48,118 bases of DNA from an uncultured Eubacteriales bacterium (GCA_934796165.1 CAKVOU010000012.1:1-48118), one strand, 5' to 3'; numbered from the stretch's first letter, positions 35,161 to 42,542 are shown. Made by a program: numbers and translations. The notes: a model not told the origin generated them from the sequence alone.

Positions 35161-35889
35161 TCAGTCTCTCCTTGCCGTGCCCTTGGAAACGATGTAGACC
35201 ACATCCGCCTCCTTTTCCAGCTCCGCTTCGGAAATATCCTCTTTCCAGGTGACCGTCAGGATAAAAAAGCGGTAGTTCCTCGTGTCGTTCAACTTTGAAT
35301 AAATGTCCTCTCCCTCCCCCGAGGTCGTGGAGAACCGCATTCCCGGATACAGCTTGTACACACCGCGGTTGAGGTCCCCCTCCGGATTCGCGGGATTCTC
35401 GTTCTCCCAGTTTCCGTAGGTGACCTTCGGATTCCATCCGTCCGGAGTGGTGGAGTAATTAAAATAACAGTCGCGGAAGGTCCCGGTACTCTCGTCATAC
35501 AGGGAGCGCAGTACCGCATCCTCCGTCCCGGCGGTATCGGTGACCGCCGAAACGGGATACAGATCAATAATCATGCCGATGTTCTCGGTGTAGATCACGC
35601 CGAGGTCAAAATAGTCCACCGCATCCCGGAAAGCCGGAGCCACGCAGAACACGGAGGTATAGGTCTTGTTGATCTGCAGACCGTCAAGGTCAAAGGAGAT
35701 CATTTCCTTCAGATTGTCATCCCTGATGTAGATGATCGGCGGGATGTCCACCTCAAGGTCGCCCGTTCTTGTCACCTTGTTGTAAATCAGCCACGCAAAG
35801 ACCGTACCGCAGAGAAGCACGGAAAGAAGCAGAAGAACGGCGAGACGCAGGATAAACCTCCTGCCGCAAAAACGATTTTCATTTGGCAT
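35161..35889 (-). CDS. Membrane-anchored or secreted protein, second gene of the surface operon
   Basis: 242 residues. The hydrophobic segment at about 14-36 ends in GTVFAWLIYNKVTRTGDLEVDI. This recalls the N-terminus of SipW-dependent (TasA/CalY-like) secreted proteins, where a hydrophobic stretch ends in an A-Y-F-T-D-type motif before the first strand. The rest is beta-rich with a Trp/Asn/Pro-rich loop near 150-175. The start follows the upstream stop by 3 bases. It is probably a small extracellular subunit. No SipW-type signal peptidase lies in the window. Confidence 0.75.
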   Translation of the reverse strand: MPNENRFCGRRFILRLAVLLLLSVLLCGTVFAWLIYNKVTRTGDLEVDIPPIIYIRDDNLKEMISFDLDGLQINKTYTSVFCVAPAFRDAVDYFDLGVIYTENIGMIIDLYPVSAVTDTAGTEDAVLRSLYDESTGTFRDCYFNYSTTPDGWNPKVTYGNWENENPANPEGDLNRGVYKLYPGMRFSTTSGEGEDIYSKLNDTRNYRFFILTVTWKEDISEAELEKEADVVYIVSKGTARRD

Positions 35890-35892
35890 CTT

Positions 35893-36660
35893 TCATTCCC
35901 CCTGCACATTCAGGCAAAAGCAGAGATACCGGATGGTGGTACCGATCACGTAATCCGCCTCGTTGAAGCTCTGCTCGTCCGCCGTACCGCCGTTGAACAT
36001 CTCCAAGAGAGCCTGCTCGCCCGAGGTATAATACGTCGCAATCTCTGCCCGCTCGCTCTCGGTCAGCACCGTGCTGCCCGGCGTGAAAATGTCGTTGTAC
36101 CACGGTATCCACACCCAGTAAATCCGCACGGCATACGGTTCCGGCGAAGTACCCGTCACCTCTTGCCTGACGGATTCCCCCGGCGCGATCCGTCCGGAGT
36201 AGATTCCATCCTCGCTTTTGTCGGTAAAAAACATGATATGCGCGTTGACATACCGGAGCGCTGCCGCCTTGGTCTCGTCGGAAATATTGCCGGGAAAATA
36301 ACCTTCGTTGTCCCGGAATTCATTGTTTGCAACCGAGAGGTCAAACGTAAAGGCGTAATTCGCTGCGGACGGATTATATACATAAAAATCAAAATATCCG
36401 GAAGAACCGGGACGGATGGAATCCGTCTGACTGTTCGGGAGCAACTCCATATCCGGGGAAGGTTCCAGAACACCGATGTCCTGTCCGTCTCTTGTCGCGC
36501 GGATCTCAATGGGGCTTTTGACCGAAACGGAGATTCCCTCCGCCCGGGTCACCCGGTTGTCGGAAAACCAGCCGAACACGATGTTCGCGGAAATGAGCAT
36601 GAACACAACGCACACGCCGGCGATGATCAGATTGATGAATGCCTTTGCCGTTTTCGACAC
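35893..36660 (-). CDS. SipW/TasA-like secreted or membrane-anchored protein, first gene of the surface operon
   Basis: 255 residues from a GTG at 36660, preceded by GGAAGGGGGG. The longer in-frame ATG at 36753 is rejected because it lies inside the riboswitch/terminator. The hydrophobic segment (about 8-31) ends in IVFGWFSDNRVTRAEGISV, close to the A-Y-F-[ST]-D pattern of SipW-processed biofilm matrix proteins. A beta-rich domain follows, with FYVYNPSAANYAFTFDLSV and the aromatic strand IYWVWIPWYND. It opens the four-gene operon, so it is directly under the cyclic-di-GMP switch. The TasA link is a motif resemblance and not a full-length match. Confidence 0.78.
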   Translation of the reverse strand: MSKTAKAFINLIIAGVCVVFMLISANIVFGWFSDNRVTRAEGISVSVKSPIEIRATRDGQDIGVLEPSPDMELLPNSQTDSIRPGSSGYFDFYVYNPSAANYAFTFDLSVANNEFRDNEGYFPGNISDETKAAALRYVNAHIMFFTDKSEDGIYSGRIAPGESVRQEVTGTSPEPYAVRIYWVWIPWYNDIFTPGSTVLTESERAEIATYYTSGEQALLEMFNGGTADEQSFNEADYVIGTTIRYLCFCLNVQGE

Positions 36661-36702
36661 GTTTTTCCCCCCTTCCGGATTCTGACGATGAGTGCAAAGC
36701 GC

Positions 36703-36737
36703 AAAAAAACGCCGCATCATTTCACATAATGCAGCGT
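36703..36737 (-). terminator. Intrinsic terminator of the riboswitch expression platform
   Basis: On the minus strand ACGCTGCAT and ATGCGGCGT form a 9-bp stem with one G-U pair, followed by seven U residues. Its 5' arm overlaps the 3' edge of the aptamer, so the two structures should compete. Confidence 0.85.
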
Positions 36738-36806
36738 GGCTGACTTCCCTCAAGGGAAGCCCCTTTAGCTTTGCGTCGCCGCCTCACGACGGTTTTGCCG
36801 AAATTC
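36729..36806 (-). ncRNA. Cyclic-di-GMP-I (GEMM) riboswitch
   Basis: On the minus strand the hallmark GACGCAAAGC (36768-36777) follows a short hairpin CCGTC-GTGA-GGCGG with a GNRA tetraloop, itself preceded by CGGCAAA. After it come the second hairpin (CTTCCC-TTGA-GGGAAG) and the closing AGCC. This order matches the cyclic-di-GMP-I aptamer: the CAAA strand, tetraloop helix, conserved GACGCAAAGC and receptor helix. The P1 helix is short. The aptamer lies between a strong promoter and a terminator, ahead of the surface operon. Because its 3' edge overlaps the terminator arm, ligand binding would be expected to favour read-through; that direction is inferred. Confidence 0.85.
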
Positions 36807-36879
36807 AGTTGTAGTTTCCGGGAGCGGAACAGAACCGGCACCGCCCGGAATACGGATAGACTTCCGCTTATTCTATATT

Positions 36880-36908
36880 ATAATACCATACCCCGTGGAA
36901 TTTGTCAA
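36880..36908 (-). promoter_or_regulatory. Promoter of the riboswitch-controlled surface operon
   Basis: On the minus strand TTGACA (36903-36908), 17 bases, TATTAT (36880-36885); an overlapping TATAAT gives a 20-base spacer. The leader to the first gene is about 210 bases. Confidence 0.78.
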
Positions 36909-37216
36909 GTTGTTTTAACAAATTCTCTTCCCCGCCGGGCAGTTTCTGACAGAATCCGCCGTTGCGTCACAAGCAGGGCTCCCGCCGGGGGAGCTTTCCG
37001 CTTTCGGCGGCGGGACACTTTTTTTGCAAAACGGATCCTTCCTGACAAAGAGGCGCAACACAACGAAAACGAAAACGGGGGGTATCGCCGGAGCGGGAAG
37101 ACGCCCCGGGCAGGCAACAGTCTTCCGGACAACCGGCACCCGATCGGAGCGGTGCGGCCTCAGAATGTACGGAAGGACAGTGCTTGTTGCGCGGGGAAAA
37201 GACGAAAGCACACCAA
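36909..37216. other. 308-base stretch without a gene
   Basis: A GC-rich hairpin near 36982-37014 (TCCCGCCG pairing with CGGCGGGA) is followed on the plus strand by CAC and seven T residues, so it is terminator-like, but no plus-strand gene leads into it. The rest holds nothing recognisable; the open frames here are shadows. Confidence 0.5.
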
Positions 37217-37957
37217 TCAGGCTTCCCGTCCTTCCAGAATCACGAGCGCTTCTATGTTGGTCTGCCCGTCCGTGCGCAGGGTGCGGACCCAGTATCTGAG
37301 CGGGTCCTCCCGGTCGGCGCCGACAAATACCCGAAGGGTTTCCCCCGCGGCTGCCTCGTGCAAAAAGGAAAGCGACATCCCACCGACACGGAATTCTGAA
37401 AGATCGGGCAAAAAATCGCACAGCAGATCCGGGTAGCGGGTGTTGTTCATGTGCCCGTTGAAATCCAGATCGGAATACCGGACCGTGCGCGTTCCGACCT
37501 CGTCCAGCGTGATGTCCCCGGGGATGCGGAAACGAAGCGCAACCGGGCAGTCTCCGGAGGGTTCCGCACCGAGATCGACGGGGCAATCCGAAACGCGGAT
37601 CATTTCATGGGTATCGGTTCTTGCCAGCGCCCAGGTGGAGGTTGCGCGGGCGACGGTTTCCCCGCCGCGCGTCACGCGGAAATAGCGTCCGAACGAAACG
37701 CCGCGGCTGTCCGAGGTCGCACAGGTCTCGACACGTATTTTCTCATAAGCCCGGACCGGACGGTCAAAGGACAGGGCGAGCCGACTGAGCAGAAACCCCA
37801 TATGGTCGTCCCGATGCATTTCGTTGAGCGGATGCCCCGCCGCGAGAAACTGTCGGTTGCAGGTCTCCTGCATATATTCCAGCATTCTTGCCGGGCGGAT
37901 CTCGTTGCCGGTGTCCGTATCGTGCCAGCGGACGGTATACTCTTCTCCGTAAATCAT
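37217..37957 (-). CDS. Acyl-ACP thioesterase
   Basis: 246 residues, with GGAGG about 6 bases before the ATG. Two hot-dog domains are visible. The first (about 1-130) has TVRWHDTDTGNEIRPARMLEYMQE and WALARTDTHEMIR; the second has the family signature SDLDFNGHMNNTRYPDLL at about 162-179, whose Asn and His are catalytic. The enzyme releases fatty acids from acyl carrier protein, ending or tuning fatty-acid synthesis in the cytoplasm. It stands alone, downstream of the MazF-like gene on the same strand. Confidence 0.92.
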   Translation of the reverse strand: MIYGEEYTVRWHDTDTGNEIRPARMLEYMQETCNRQFLAAGHPLNEMHRDDHMGFLLSRLALSFDRPVRAYEKIRVETCATSDSRGVSFGRYFRVTRGGETVARATSTWALARTDTHEMIRVSDCPVDLGAEPSGDCPVALRFRIPGDITLDEVGTRTVRYSDLDFNGHMNNTRYPDLLCDFLPDLSEFRVGGMSLSFLHEAAAGETLRVFVGADREDPLRYWVRTLRTDGQTNIEALVILEGREA

Positions 37958-38110
37958 GATATCCTCCGTTCCGACGGCAGTGGCTCCTATAGCAGGAGCC
38001 TGCCGTCTTCCCTGATTATACCACAGAAAGCGGCTGTACGCAAGACTTCCCGCGCGACAGATGCGAATGAAGCAGCGGTATCACGGCAGACGCTTCCGCA
38101 CCTATACGGG

Positions 38111-38944
38111 TCAGTTGCTTTCTTTCTCCGGCACCATGGAGATACTCTGCATGATGGGCGCCGCCGGGGCGACAGCCATGGCATGGATGTCGCCGGGTTT
38201 TATCCGGTCTGTCCGTTTTCTGTCTCTGCCCTCCTCCGGGAGCGGCGGCAACTGCAAGCCGGCGCCGACACCCGTTGACGTCGCGGCGCCCGAGGCTCCC
38301 TCATGCAAGCCAGCGGAAGCTGTGGCTCCGCCGTCCGCGGGTGCTGCGGCACCGGATGTTCCCGTATGCAAGCCCGCAGAAGCTGCGGTTCCACCGCCCA
38401 CGGATGCCGCGGCGCCGGATGTTCCCGTATGCAGGGGCGCGGAGGTCCCCGGGTGTGTAGCGGCTGCGATGCCCGTCTCCGGAAATACGGCGGCTGCCGG
38501 GGTCACGGCAGGCGGGGTCCCGGTTTCCGGTTGCTTTGCCGCCGCGGCGGGCATTTGCGGAAGCGGGTGCGGCACCTGCTCTCCGGCATGATGGTACGGG
38601 TCGTCCAATCCGCAGCTGACTGCCAGTGCGGTGTTGACCTCCCGCATAACCCGTTCATCAAGATGCCCCATTTTCTCCTTGAGGCGGCGTTTATCCAGCG
38701 TCCGGATCTGCTCCAACAGAATCACGGAATCCCTTGCGAGTCCGACCCGGTCGGCGTAAACGTCAATGTGCGTGGGTAATTTGGTCTTACCCATCCGCGA
38801 TGTAATGGCGGCGGCGATGACGGTCGGGCTGTATCGGTTACCGATGTCGTTCTGTATAATGAGTACGGGGCGAAGTCCGCCCTGCTCCGAGCCGACGACC
38901 GGGCTTAAGTCGGCGTAGTAGATATCTCCGCGTTTGATGAGCAT
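38111..38944 (-). CDS. MazF/PemK-like endoribonuclease with a repetitive C-terminal tail
   Basis: 277 residues; the family is normally about 110-120. Start at 38944 with an AAAGGGG ribosome-binding site. Residues 1-115 are a complete MazF/EndoA domain: RGDIYYADLSPVVGSEQGG, Arg25 in GLRPVLIIQND, and Thr48 in AAAITSR, the positions of the catalytic Arg and Thr. From about residue 118 the chain becomes a roughly 160-residue Ala/Gly/Pro/Thr-rich tail with 21-residue repeats (TSGAAA-x-GG-x-ASAGLH), and ends in a more complex segment. MazF toxins cut mRNA at short sites. No MazE-like antitoxin is adjacent. It may be an intact toxin with a disordered tail or a repurposed RNase. Confidence 0.85.
   Translation of the reverse strand: MLIKRGDIYYADLSPVVGSEQGGLRPVLIIQNDIGNRYSPTVIAAAITSRMGKTKLPTHIDVYADRVGLARDSVILLEQIRTLDKRRLKEKMGHLDERVMREVNTALAVSCGLDDPYHHAGEQVPHPLPQMPAAAAKQPETGTPPAVTPAAAVFPETGIAAATHPGTSAPLHTGTSGAAASVGGGTAASAGLHTGTSGAAAPADGGATASAGLHEGASGAATSTGVGAGLQLPPLPEEGRDRKRTDRIKPGDIHAMAVAPAAPIMQSISMVPEKESN
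38251..38440. repeat. 63-bp tandem repeats inside the MazF-like gene
   Basis: The anchor ATGCA(A/G)G occurs at 38303, 38366 and 38429, exactly 63 bases apart, with diverged sequence between; a partial unit precedes them. Each unit encodes 21 residues of the Ala/Gly-rich tail. Confidence 0.8.
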
Positions 38945-39103
38945 TTCTCTGTCCCCTTTCTTTGCTTCCGTACCCATATTTTTGCCGGGTCCGTACAGCG
39001 GTTAAACAGCCACCCCCAAAAAAGCATACAGGAAATTCATTCCGGGGACGCCTTTGGCTGTTCCTTGTATGCACAGTATATGAAAGAAAGAGGTTTTTTG
39101 TCG

Positions 39104-39147
39104 AAAAAAAGACCCGGGACCCCGGCATGGTACCGTGGTCCCGGATC
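39104..39147 (-). terminator. Terminator of the 77-residue gene
   Basis: On the minus strand GATCCGGGACC and GGTCCCGGGTC form an 11-bp stem with one U-G pair, and the loop can pair further. It is followed by seven U residues. It separates the 77-residue gene from the MazF-like gene. Confidence 0.85.
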
Positions 39148-39163
39148 TTTTCTCAAAAACTGA

Positions 39164-39397
39164 TCAGTCGTGCTCGCTGATCCACTCGTCTGCCTTTGCC
39201 TTTGCCAGGCGCTTGATGTCCTCCGCGGGATGGATGGAGGCTTCTCCGCCGTTGACGTAAAGAAAATAGTTGCCCTTTTCCGTCATGTAGAGGCTTTCCT
39301 CGTACCCTGCCGGGTCGCCGAATTCACCGAAGGTGCACTTCTTGACCAGCGTTGCGGTCTCCGTATCATATACCACCTTGCAGATTGTCTTTTTCAT
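39164..39397 (-). CDS. 77-residue conserved hypothetical protein
   Basis: A small soluble protein with its own consensus promoter and terminator, and an AAGGAG ribosome-binding site. The sequence opens with KTICKVVYDTETA, followed by a GDPAGYEESLY segment, a strand NYFLYVNGGEAS and a C-terminal helix with EDIKRLAKAKADEWI. Very similar short proteins are familiar from Lachnospiraceae and other Clostridia, but no function is known to me. It lies upstream of the MazF-like gene on the same strand but is separated by a strong terminator, so an antitoxin role is possible but unsupported. Confidence 0.8.
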   Translation of the reverse strand: MKKTICKVVYDTETATLVKKCTFGEFGDPAGYEESLYMTEKGNYFLYVNGGEASIHPAEDIKRLAKAKADEWISEHD

Positions 39398-39435
39398 ACG
39401 ATTATCTCCTTTCCGTAAAGTATTCTGATGATTGT

Positions 39436-39464
39436 ATTATACTACAGGATTCGTAGGGTGTCAA
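39436..39464 (-). promoter_or_regulatory. Promoter of the 77-residue gene
   Basis: On the minus strand TTGACA (39459-39464), 17 bases, TATAAT (39436-39441). Confidence 0.85.
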
Positions 39465-39617
39465 GATTTTCGTTGTATAAATTGTGTAAATAGAGCCGTT
39501 AATTTTTGTCAAAATAGTACATCCCCAGCCACGCAATTCGCCCTTTCGCCGGAATTCGATCGTGGGATTTGCGGCAGTCAAGCCTGCGTCCGGACGCGGA
39601 TTGTCATCCGGCGTACC

Positions 39618-39646
39618 TTGACAAAACAGTGCCGGCGTGTTACAAT
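39618..39646 (+). promoter_or_regulatory. Promoter of the hydrolase-like lipoprotein gene
   Basis: TTGACA (39618-39623), 17 bases, TACAAT (39641-39646). The transcript starts about 27 bases before the ATG. Confidence 0.83.
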
Positions 39647-39679
39647 TGACTTATCAATTTTGCTGTTAGGAGTTGCCAT

Positions 39680-40702
39680 ATGAAATTTACCCGAATTCTG
39701 GCTGTCCTTTTGTGCGGTCTGTTTCTCCTGACCGCCTGCTCCTTCTGGAAGGATTCCGAGGAGAAAACTTATACGAAGCCCGATTCCGGCGAATCCCTCC
39801 GGGAATCCGATCAAAACGAAAACAAGGAATCCGGCACCTTGCCGGAGCACATTGATCCCCCGGAAGAGAAGTTCACCATTTTTGAAGATATGTCTGCGCT
39901 CGGCGATCTGATCGTCGCCGCAGAAGGCATTTCCGGCTTCTCCGAGTCCGGCTATGTCGGGTGCCAGATCCTGTTCAATTCCTCCGCAAAGCTGCAGATC
40001 AGTGCGGATATCATTCTGCCAAAAGATTATACCACCGTGCAGTATCCTGTGATCCTGTATTTTTCCGACAAGACCACGAAAAGTTATCCGGGTCCGGACG
40101 CCGCCGAGCTTGCAAAGACGTATTGCGCGAATGGCGCTATTGTCGTCCGGATCCATCCCCGCGGAACGGGAAACAGTAAGGGCGCTTCCAATGCCTGGGG
40201 CAAGGATTTCGCAGATGTGACGACCCTTCTGACCGTGCTTGAGAAATCCACTTTTCTGAAGGATTCTCCGGTATACGCAGTCGGCTCCGGCATCGGCTCC
40301 ATTGCGGTGCTCCGGCTTGCGGCAACTGACACCGGCAACCGCGTCCGCGGCTGTGCCGTGACCAATCCGATCGCCGACCTCAAGGCTTATGTTGACAGCG
40401 CGGACGAGGCTTCCGTCGAATACATGATGCAGCTGCTGCAGCATGCAAGCTACGACAAAAAACCGGAGGAATATCAAAAGCGTTCCGCCGTCACCTTTGC
40501 AAATGAGATCCGCGTTCCCCTGCTGATCGTAAACAGCAAAACCGCATCGGACGTGTATTCCGCACAGGCCAAACTTCTTACGGATAAACTGACCGAGGCG
40601 AAAAAAAACTGGGCGGTCGTCGTGGTTTCGTCAGATACGACCGGCAGTATCGCCGATGACATGGTAAGCGCGGTGTTCAACTGGATAAAGCCTGCCGACT
40701 GA
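39680..40702 (+). CDS. Lipoprotein with an alpha/beta-hydrolase-like domain, nucleophile apparently lost
   Basis: 340 residues. The lipobox LTAC has Cys20, followed by a charged, Ser/Glu-rich linker (about 21-65). The rest follows the alpha/beta-hydrolase fold of X-Pro-peptidase-like enzymes: ADIILPKDY, YPVILYFSD, VVRIHPRGTGNSKG, then the nucleophile-elbow strand DSPVYAVGSGIGSIAVLRLA at about 196-214. In active relatives the elbow reads G-x-S-x-G; here it aligns as GSGIG, with Gly204 where Ser is expected. A later strand RVPLLIVNSKTASD fits the region before the acid residue. The protein is expected on the outer membrane face and may be a non-catalytic binder. A shifted alignment using Ser203 or Ser207 cannot be excluded. 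Confidence 0.75.
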   Translation: MKFTRILAVLLCGLFLLTACSFWKDSEEKTYTKPDSGESLRESDQNENKESGTLPEHIDPPEEKFTIFEDMSALGDLIVAAEGISGFSESGYVGCQILFNSSAKLQISADIILPKDYTTVQYPVILYFSDKTTKSYPGPDAAELAKTYCANGAIVVRIHPRGTGNSKGASNAWGKDFADVTTLLTVLEKSTFLKDSPVYAVGSGIGSIAVLRLAATDTGNRVRGCAVTNPIADLKAYVDSADEASVEYMMQLLQHASYDKKPEEYQKRSAVTFANEIRVPLLIVNSKTASDVYSAQAKLLTDKLTEAKKNWAVVVVSSDTTGSIADDMVSAVFNWIKPAD

Positions 40703-40740
40703 CCATGCGCCAAAATTGACGGGAGCCTGATTCCCGATAC

Positions 40741-40784
40741 AAAACGCCTCCCCTCAACCGAAACGGTTGAGGGGAGGCGTTTTT
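40741..40784. terminator. Bidirectional terminator between convergent genes
   Basis: A 20-bp perfect palindrome (AAAACGCCTCCCCTCAACCG and its complement) with a 3-base loop; the A/T ends supply a T-run in both directions. Confidence 0.92.
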
Positions 40785-40813
40785 GACGCAGAATATCCAC
40801 GCATACGGATAGA

Positions 40814-41236
40814 TCAGCGGGATCCCTCCGGCGGCTCGGTCAGGAAATCCGCGAGCGTAATGCTGTCGAAATAGCCATTGACCAGTTTGCTGAAATTCCG
40901 CCACATGGGAAGCGTCTTGCAGTCAGCGGACCGCTTGCAGGTATTCGGACAGGTATCAAGACAAGCGACCGGGGAAAGCGGTCCTTCCGCAAGGCGCAGG
41001 ATACTGCCGACCGTGTATTCTTCCGGCTTTCGGGTCAGCCGGTATCCGCCGCCCTTCCCCCGCACGCCGTCGAGAAAGCCCGCACGGGACAGCGCGACCA
41101 CGATACTCTCCAGATATTTGACCGAGATCTCCTGGCGCTCCGCGATCTCCTTGAGCGCGACATACTGTTCACTCTGATGCTCCGCCAGATCGATCATAAC
41201 GCGGAGCGCATATCTTCCCTTAGTGGAAATTTTCAT
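40814..41236 (-). CDS. Rrf2-family (IscR-like) transcriptional regulator
   Basis: 140 residues, with AAGGAGGAG just before the ATG. The winged helix is at about 1-70: MKISTKGRYALRVMIDLA, KEIAERQEISVKYLESIV, then the glycine-rich wing GVRGKGGGYRL. Cysteines at 92, 96, 100 and 106 occupy the loop that binds a [2Fe-2S] cluster in IscR; four are present here in place of the usual three. It is likely a sensor of iron-sulfur or sulfur status. No isc/suf genes are adjacent, so it acts on itself or at a distance. Confidence 0.9.
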   Translation of the reverse strand: MKISTKGRYALRVMIDLAEHQSEQYVALKEIAERQEISVKYLESIVVALSRAGFLDGVRGKGGGYRLTRKPEEYTVGSILRLAEGPLSPVACLDTCPNTCKRSADCKTLPMWRNFSKLVNGYFDSITLADFLTEPPEGSR

Positions 41237-41328
41237 AGCTCCTCCTTTTCAGCAGCCGAGCGGGCGCATTGCCCCTCTGCAACCTGCCGGACGGAGCTCT
41301 TGCCGCTTCCGCCGGTGCTTATAATCCT

Positions 41329-41357
41329 ATTATACCACAAGGTTGATTGGTTTTCAA
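41329..41357 (-). promoter_or_regulatory. Promoter of the Rrf2 regulator
   Basis: On the minus strand TTGAAA (41352-41357), 17 bases, TATAAT (41329-41334). Confidence 0.8.
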
Positions 41358-41613
41358 GAGGCGTGGGAGAAAAATTGAAATTGATTTTCAGAAACCAACG
41401 CCATACCATGGAAACCGTCGTCACACCACGGGCACCACCGTGCGCACCCGGCACCATCACCATGCACCCGGCAAAAACCGCCGCGCGCCGGGCTCCATCA
41501 CCGGGCATGGGCATAACTGCCACGCACCGGATGCCATCACCGTGCCGCGGAAGTCGTCGCCGCACCGCATTGTACGCCGCCACTCCGCGAAGCCGGGAAC
41601 TCCCGGAAGCAAC

Positions 41614-41652
41614 GCCGCCCCGGCGGAACCGTTACGGTTCCGCCGGGGCGGC
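41614..41652. terminator. 18-bp perfect GC-rich hairpin after a CDP-alcohol transferase gene
   Basis: GCCGCCCCGGCGGAACCG and its complement flank a 3-base loop. It lies about 50 bases past the minus-strand stop at 41704. No long U-run follows on either strand. Confidence 0.55.
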
Positions 41653-41703
41653 TGTTTCACGGAGCGGGGGAACACATTTCCTCCAGAACGTTCCTGATTT
41701 TCG

Positions 41704-42333
41704 TCAGTTCTGCGGGTTACCGTCGCCATCCGTCTTTTGCTTCTCTGCCCGGAGCAGTGCTGCATAAAACATCAGATACCGCACCATCGTGTAAAGAATG
41801 GCGACCGCACAGATCCCAAGCAGAACGGGACCGACCCATGCCGGCATCCGCGGAAACACAAACAACGCGAGCATCGCGCAGTACAGCACGACCGTCGTCG
41901 CCTTTCCGTACCATTTGGCGCTGTTGATGGTATCCGTCTTTTTGAGCACAATGGAACCGACCACCACCATGATGATCTCCTTGGCAGCAAACAACACAAG
42001 CAACCCAATGAGAATGGCAAGCAGGTTGGTATTGCCCAGGACAAACGACTCATACCCGAGACAGACGATCATGGACATCTGCGTCAGCTTGTCCGCAACC
42101 GGGTCTAAGAATTTGCCGAGATCGGAGACCATGTGATAAGTACGTGCGACCCAACCGTCCACAATATCCGTCGCTGTGGAAAACAGGATCACCCCGGCTG
42201 AAGCAATGTGCCAATGCTTGGCACAGTACATCCATACGATCACAGGGATCAGCAGCAACCGAACAAGAGAAAGCGCATTCGGTACGGTCAGAATGTCTTT
42301 CTTCGTCAGCCGTTTTGTAACCTTATTGCTCAT
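41704..42333 (-). CDS. CDP-alcohol phosphatidyltransferase
   Basis: 209 residues with about five or six membrane helices and a GGAGG ribosome-binding site. The family signature is complete: DIVDGWVAR followed by GKFLDPVADK (D-x2-D-G-x2-A-R-x8-G-x3-D-x3-D), which binds metal and CDP-diacylglycerol. The enzyme transfers a phosphatidyl group to an alcohol at the membrane. As a second family member, PgsA, lies at 45941, this one may make cardiolipin or another phospholipid rather than phosphatidylglycerol phosphate. The acceptor cannot be decided here. Confidence 0.88.
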   Translation of the reverse strand: MSNKVTKRLTKKDILTVPNALSLVRLLLIPVIVWMYCAKHWHIASAGVILFSTATDIVDGWVARTYHMVSDLGKFLDPVADKLTQMSMIVCLGYESFVLGNTNLLAILIGLLVLFAAKEIIMVVVGSIVLKKTDTINSAKWYGKATTVVLYCAMLALFVFPRMPAWVGPVLLGICAVAILYTMVRYLMFYAALLRAEKQKTDGDGNPQN

Positions 42334-42412
42334 TCACATCCTCCATACGTCATCCCGATCACAGGACCGGGCGACAGTATACTCCGGTCATGGATACGCA
42401 CCTGTTGTTTAT

Positions 42413-42441
42413 AGTATATCACGGTTGTCTTTATTTGTCAA
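42413..42441 (-). promoter_or_regulatory. Promoter of the CDP-alcohol transferase gene
   Basis: On the minus strand TTGACA (42436-42441), 17 bases, TATACT (42413-42418); the leader is about 70 bases. Confidence 0.83.
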
Positions 42442-42512
42442 ATTATTCCGAAGCAACTCCTGCTCGTTGCCGTCTGTCGATTGGCTGTCACCGTTTGCCG
42501 CGCTCCTCACAG

Positions 42513-42542
42513 AAAACGGCTCCCGCAGAGGGCGGGAACCGT
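42513..42542 (-). terminator. Terminator of the DUF4358 gene
   Basis: On the minus strand ACGGTTCCCGC and GCGGGAGCCGT (one U-G pair) with a 5-base loop, followed by UUU, 6 bases past the stop codon. Confidence 0.8.

Larger units (their letters stand above)
41237..41703. other. 467-base intergenic region with a promoter, imperfect short repeats and a palindrome
   Basis: Holds the promoter of the Rrf2 gene (41329-41357), a His/Arg/Pro-coding-like stretch of loose CACCGG/CCATCACC repeats (about 41420-41560), and the hairpin at 41614-41652. Open frames on both strands have biased composition and no ribosome-binding sites; none is called. Confidence 0.5.

Noticed and set aside
36660..36753. Upstream ATG start for the first gene of the surface operon
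   Set aside because: The extension would be translated from the riboswitch and terminator; the GTG at 36660 has a strong ribosome-binding site and begins the signal segment.
38251..38440. CRISPR array
   Set aside because: The 63-bp units are in-frame coding repeats of one gene, without a constant repeat plus unique spacers.
39002..39040. 12-codon minus-strand leader peptide (ATG to TAA) before the MazF-like gene, within an 8-bp inverted repeat
   Set aside because: Weak ribosome-binding site and no coding signal; too short to support from sequence alone.
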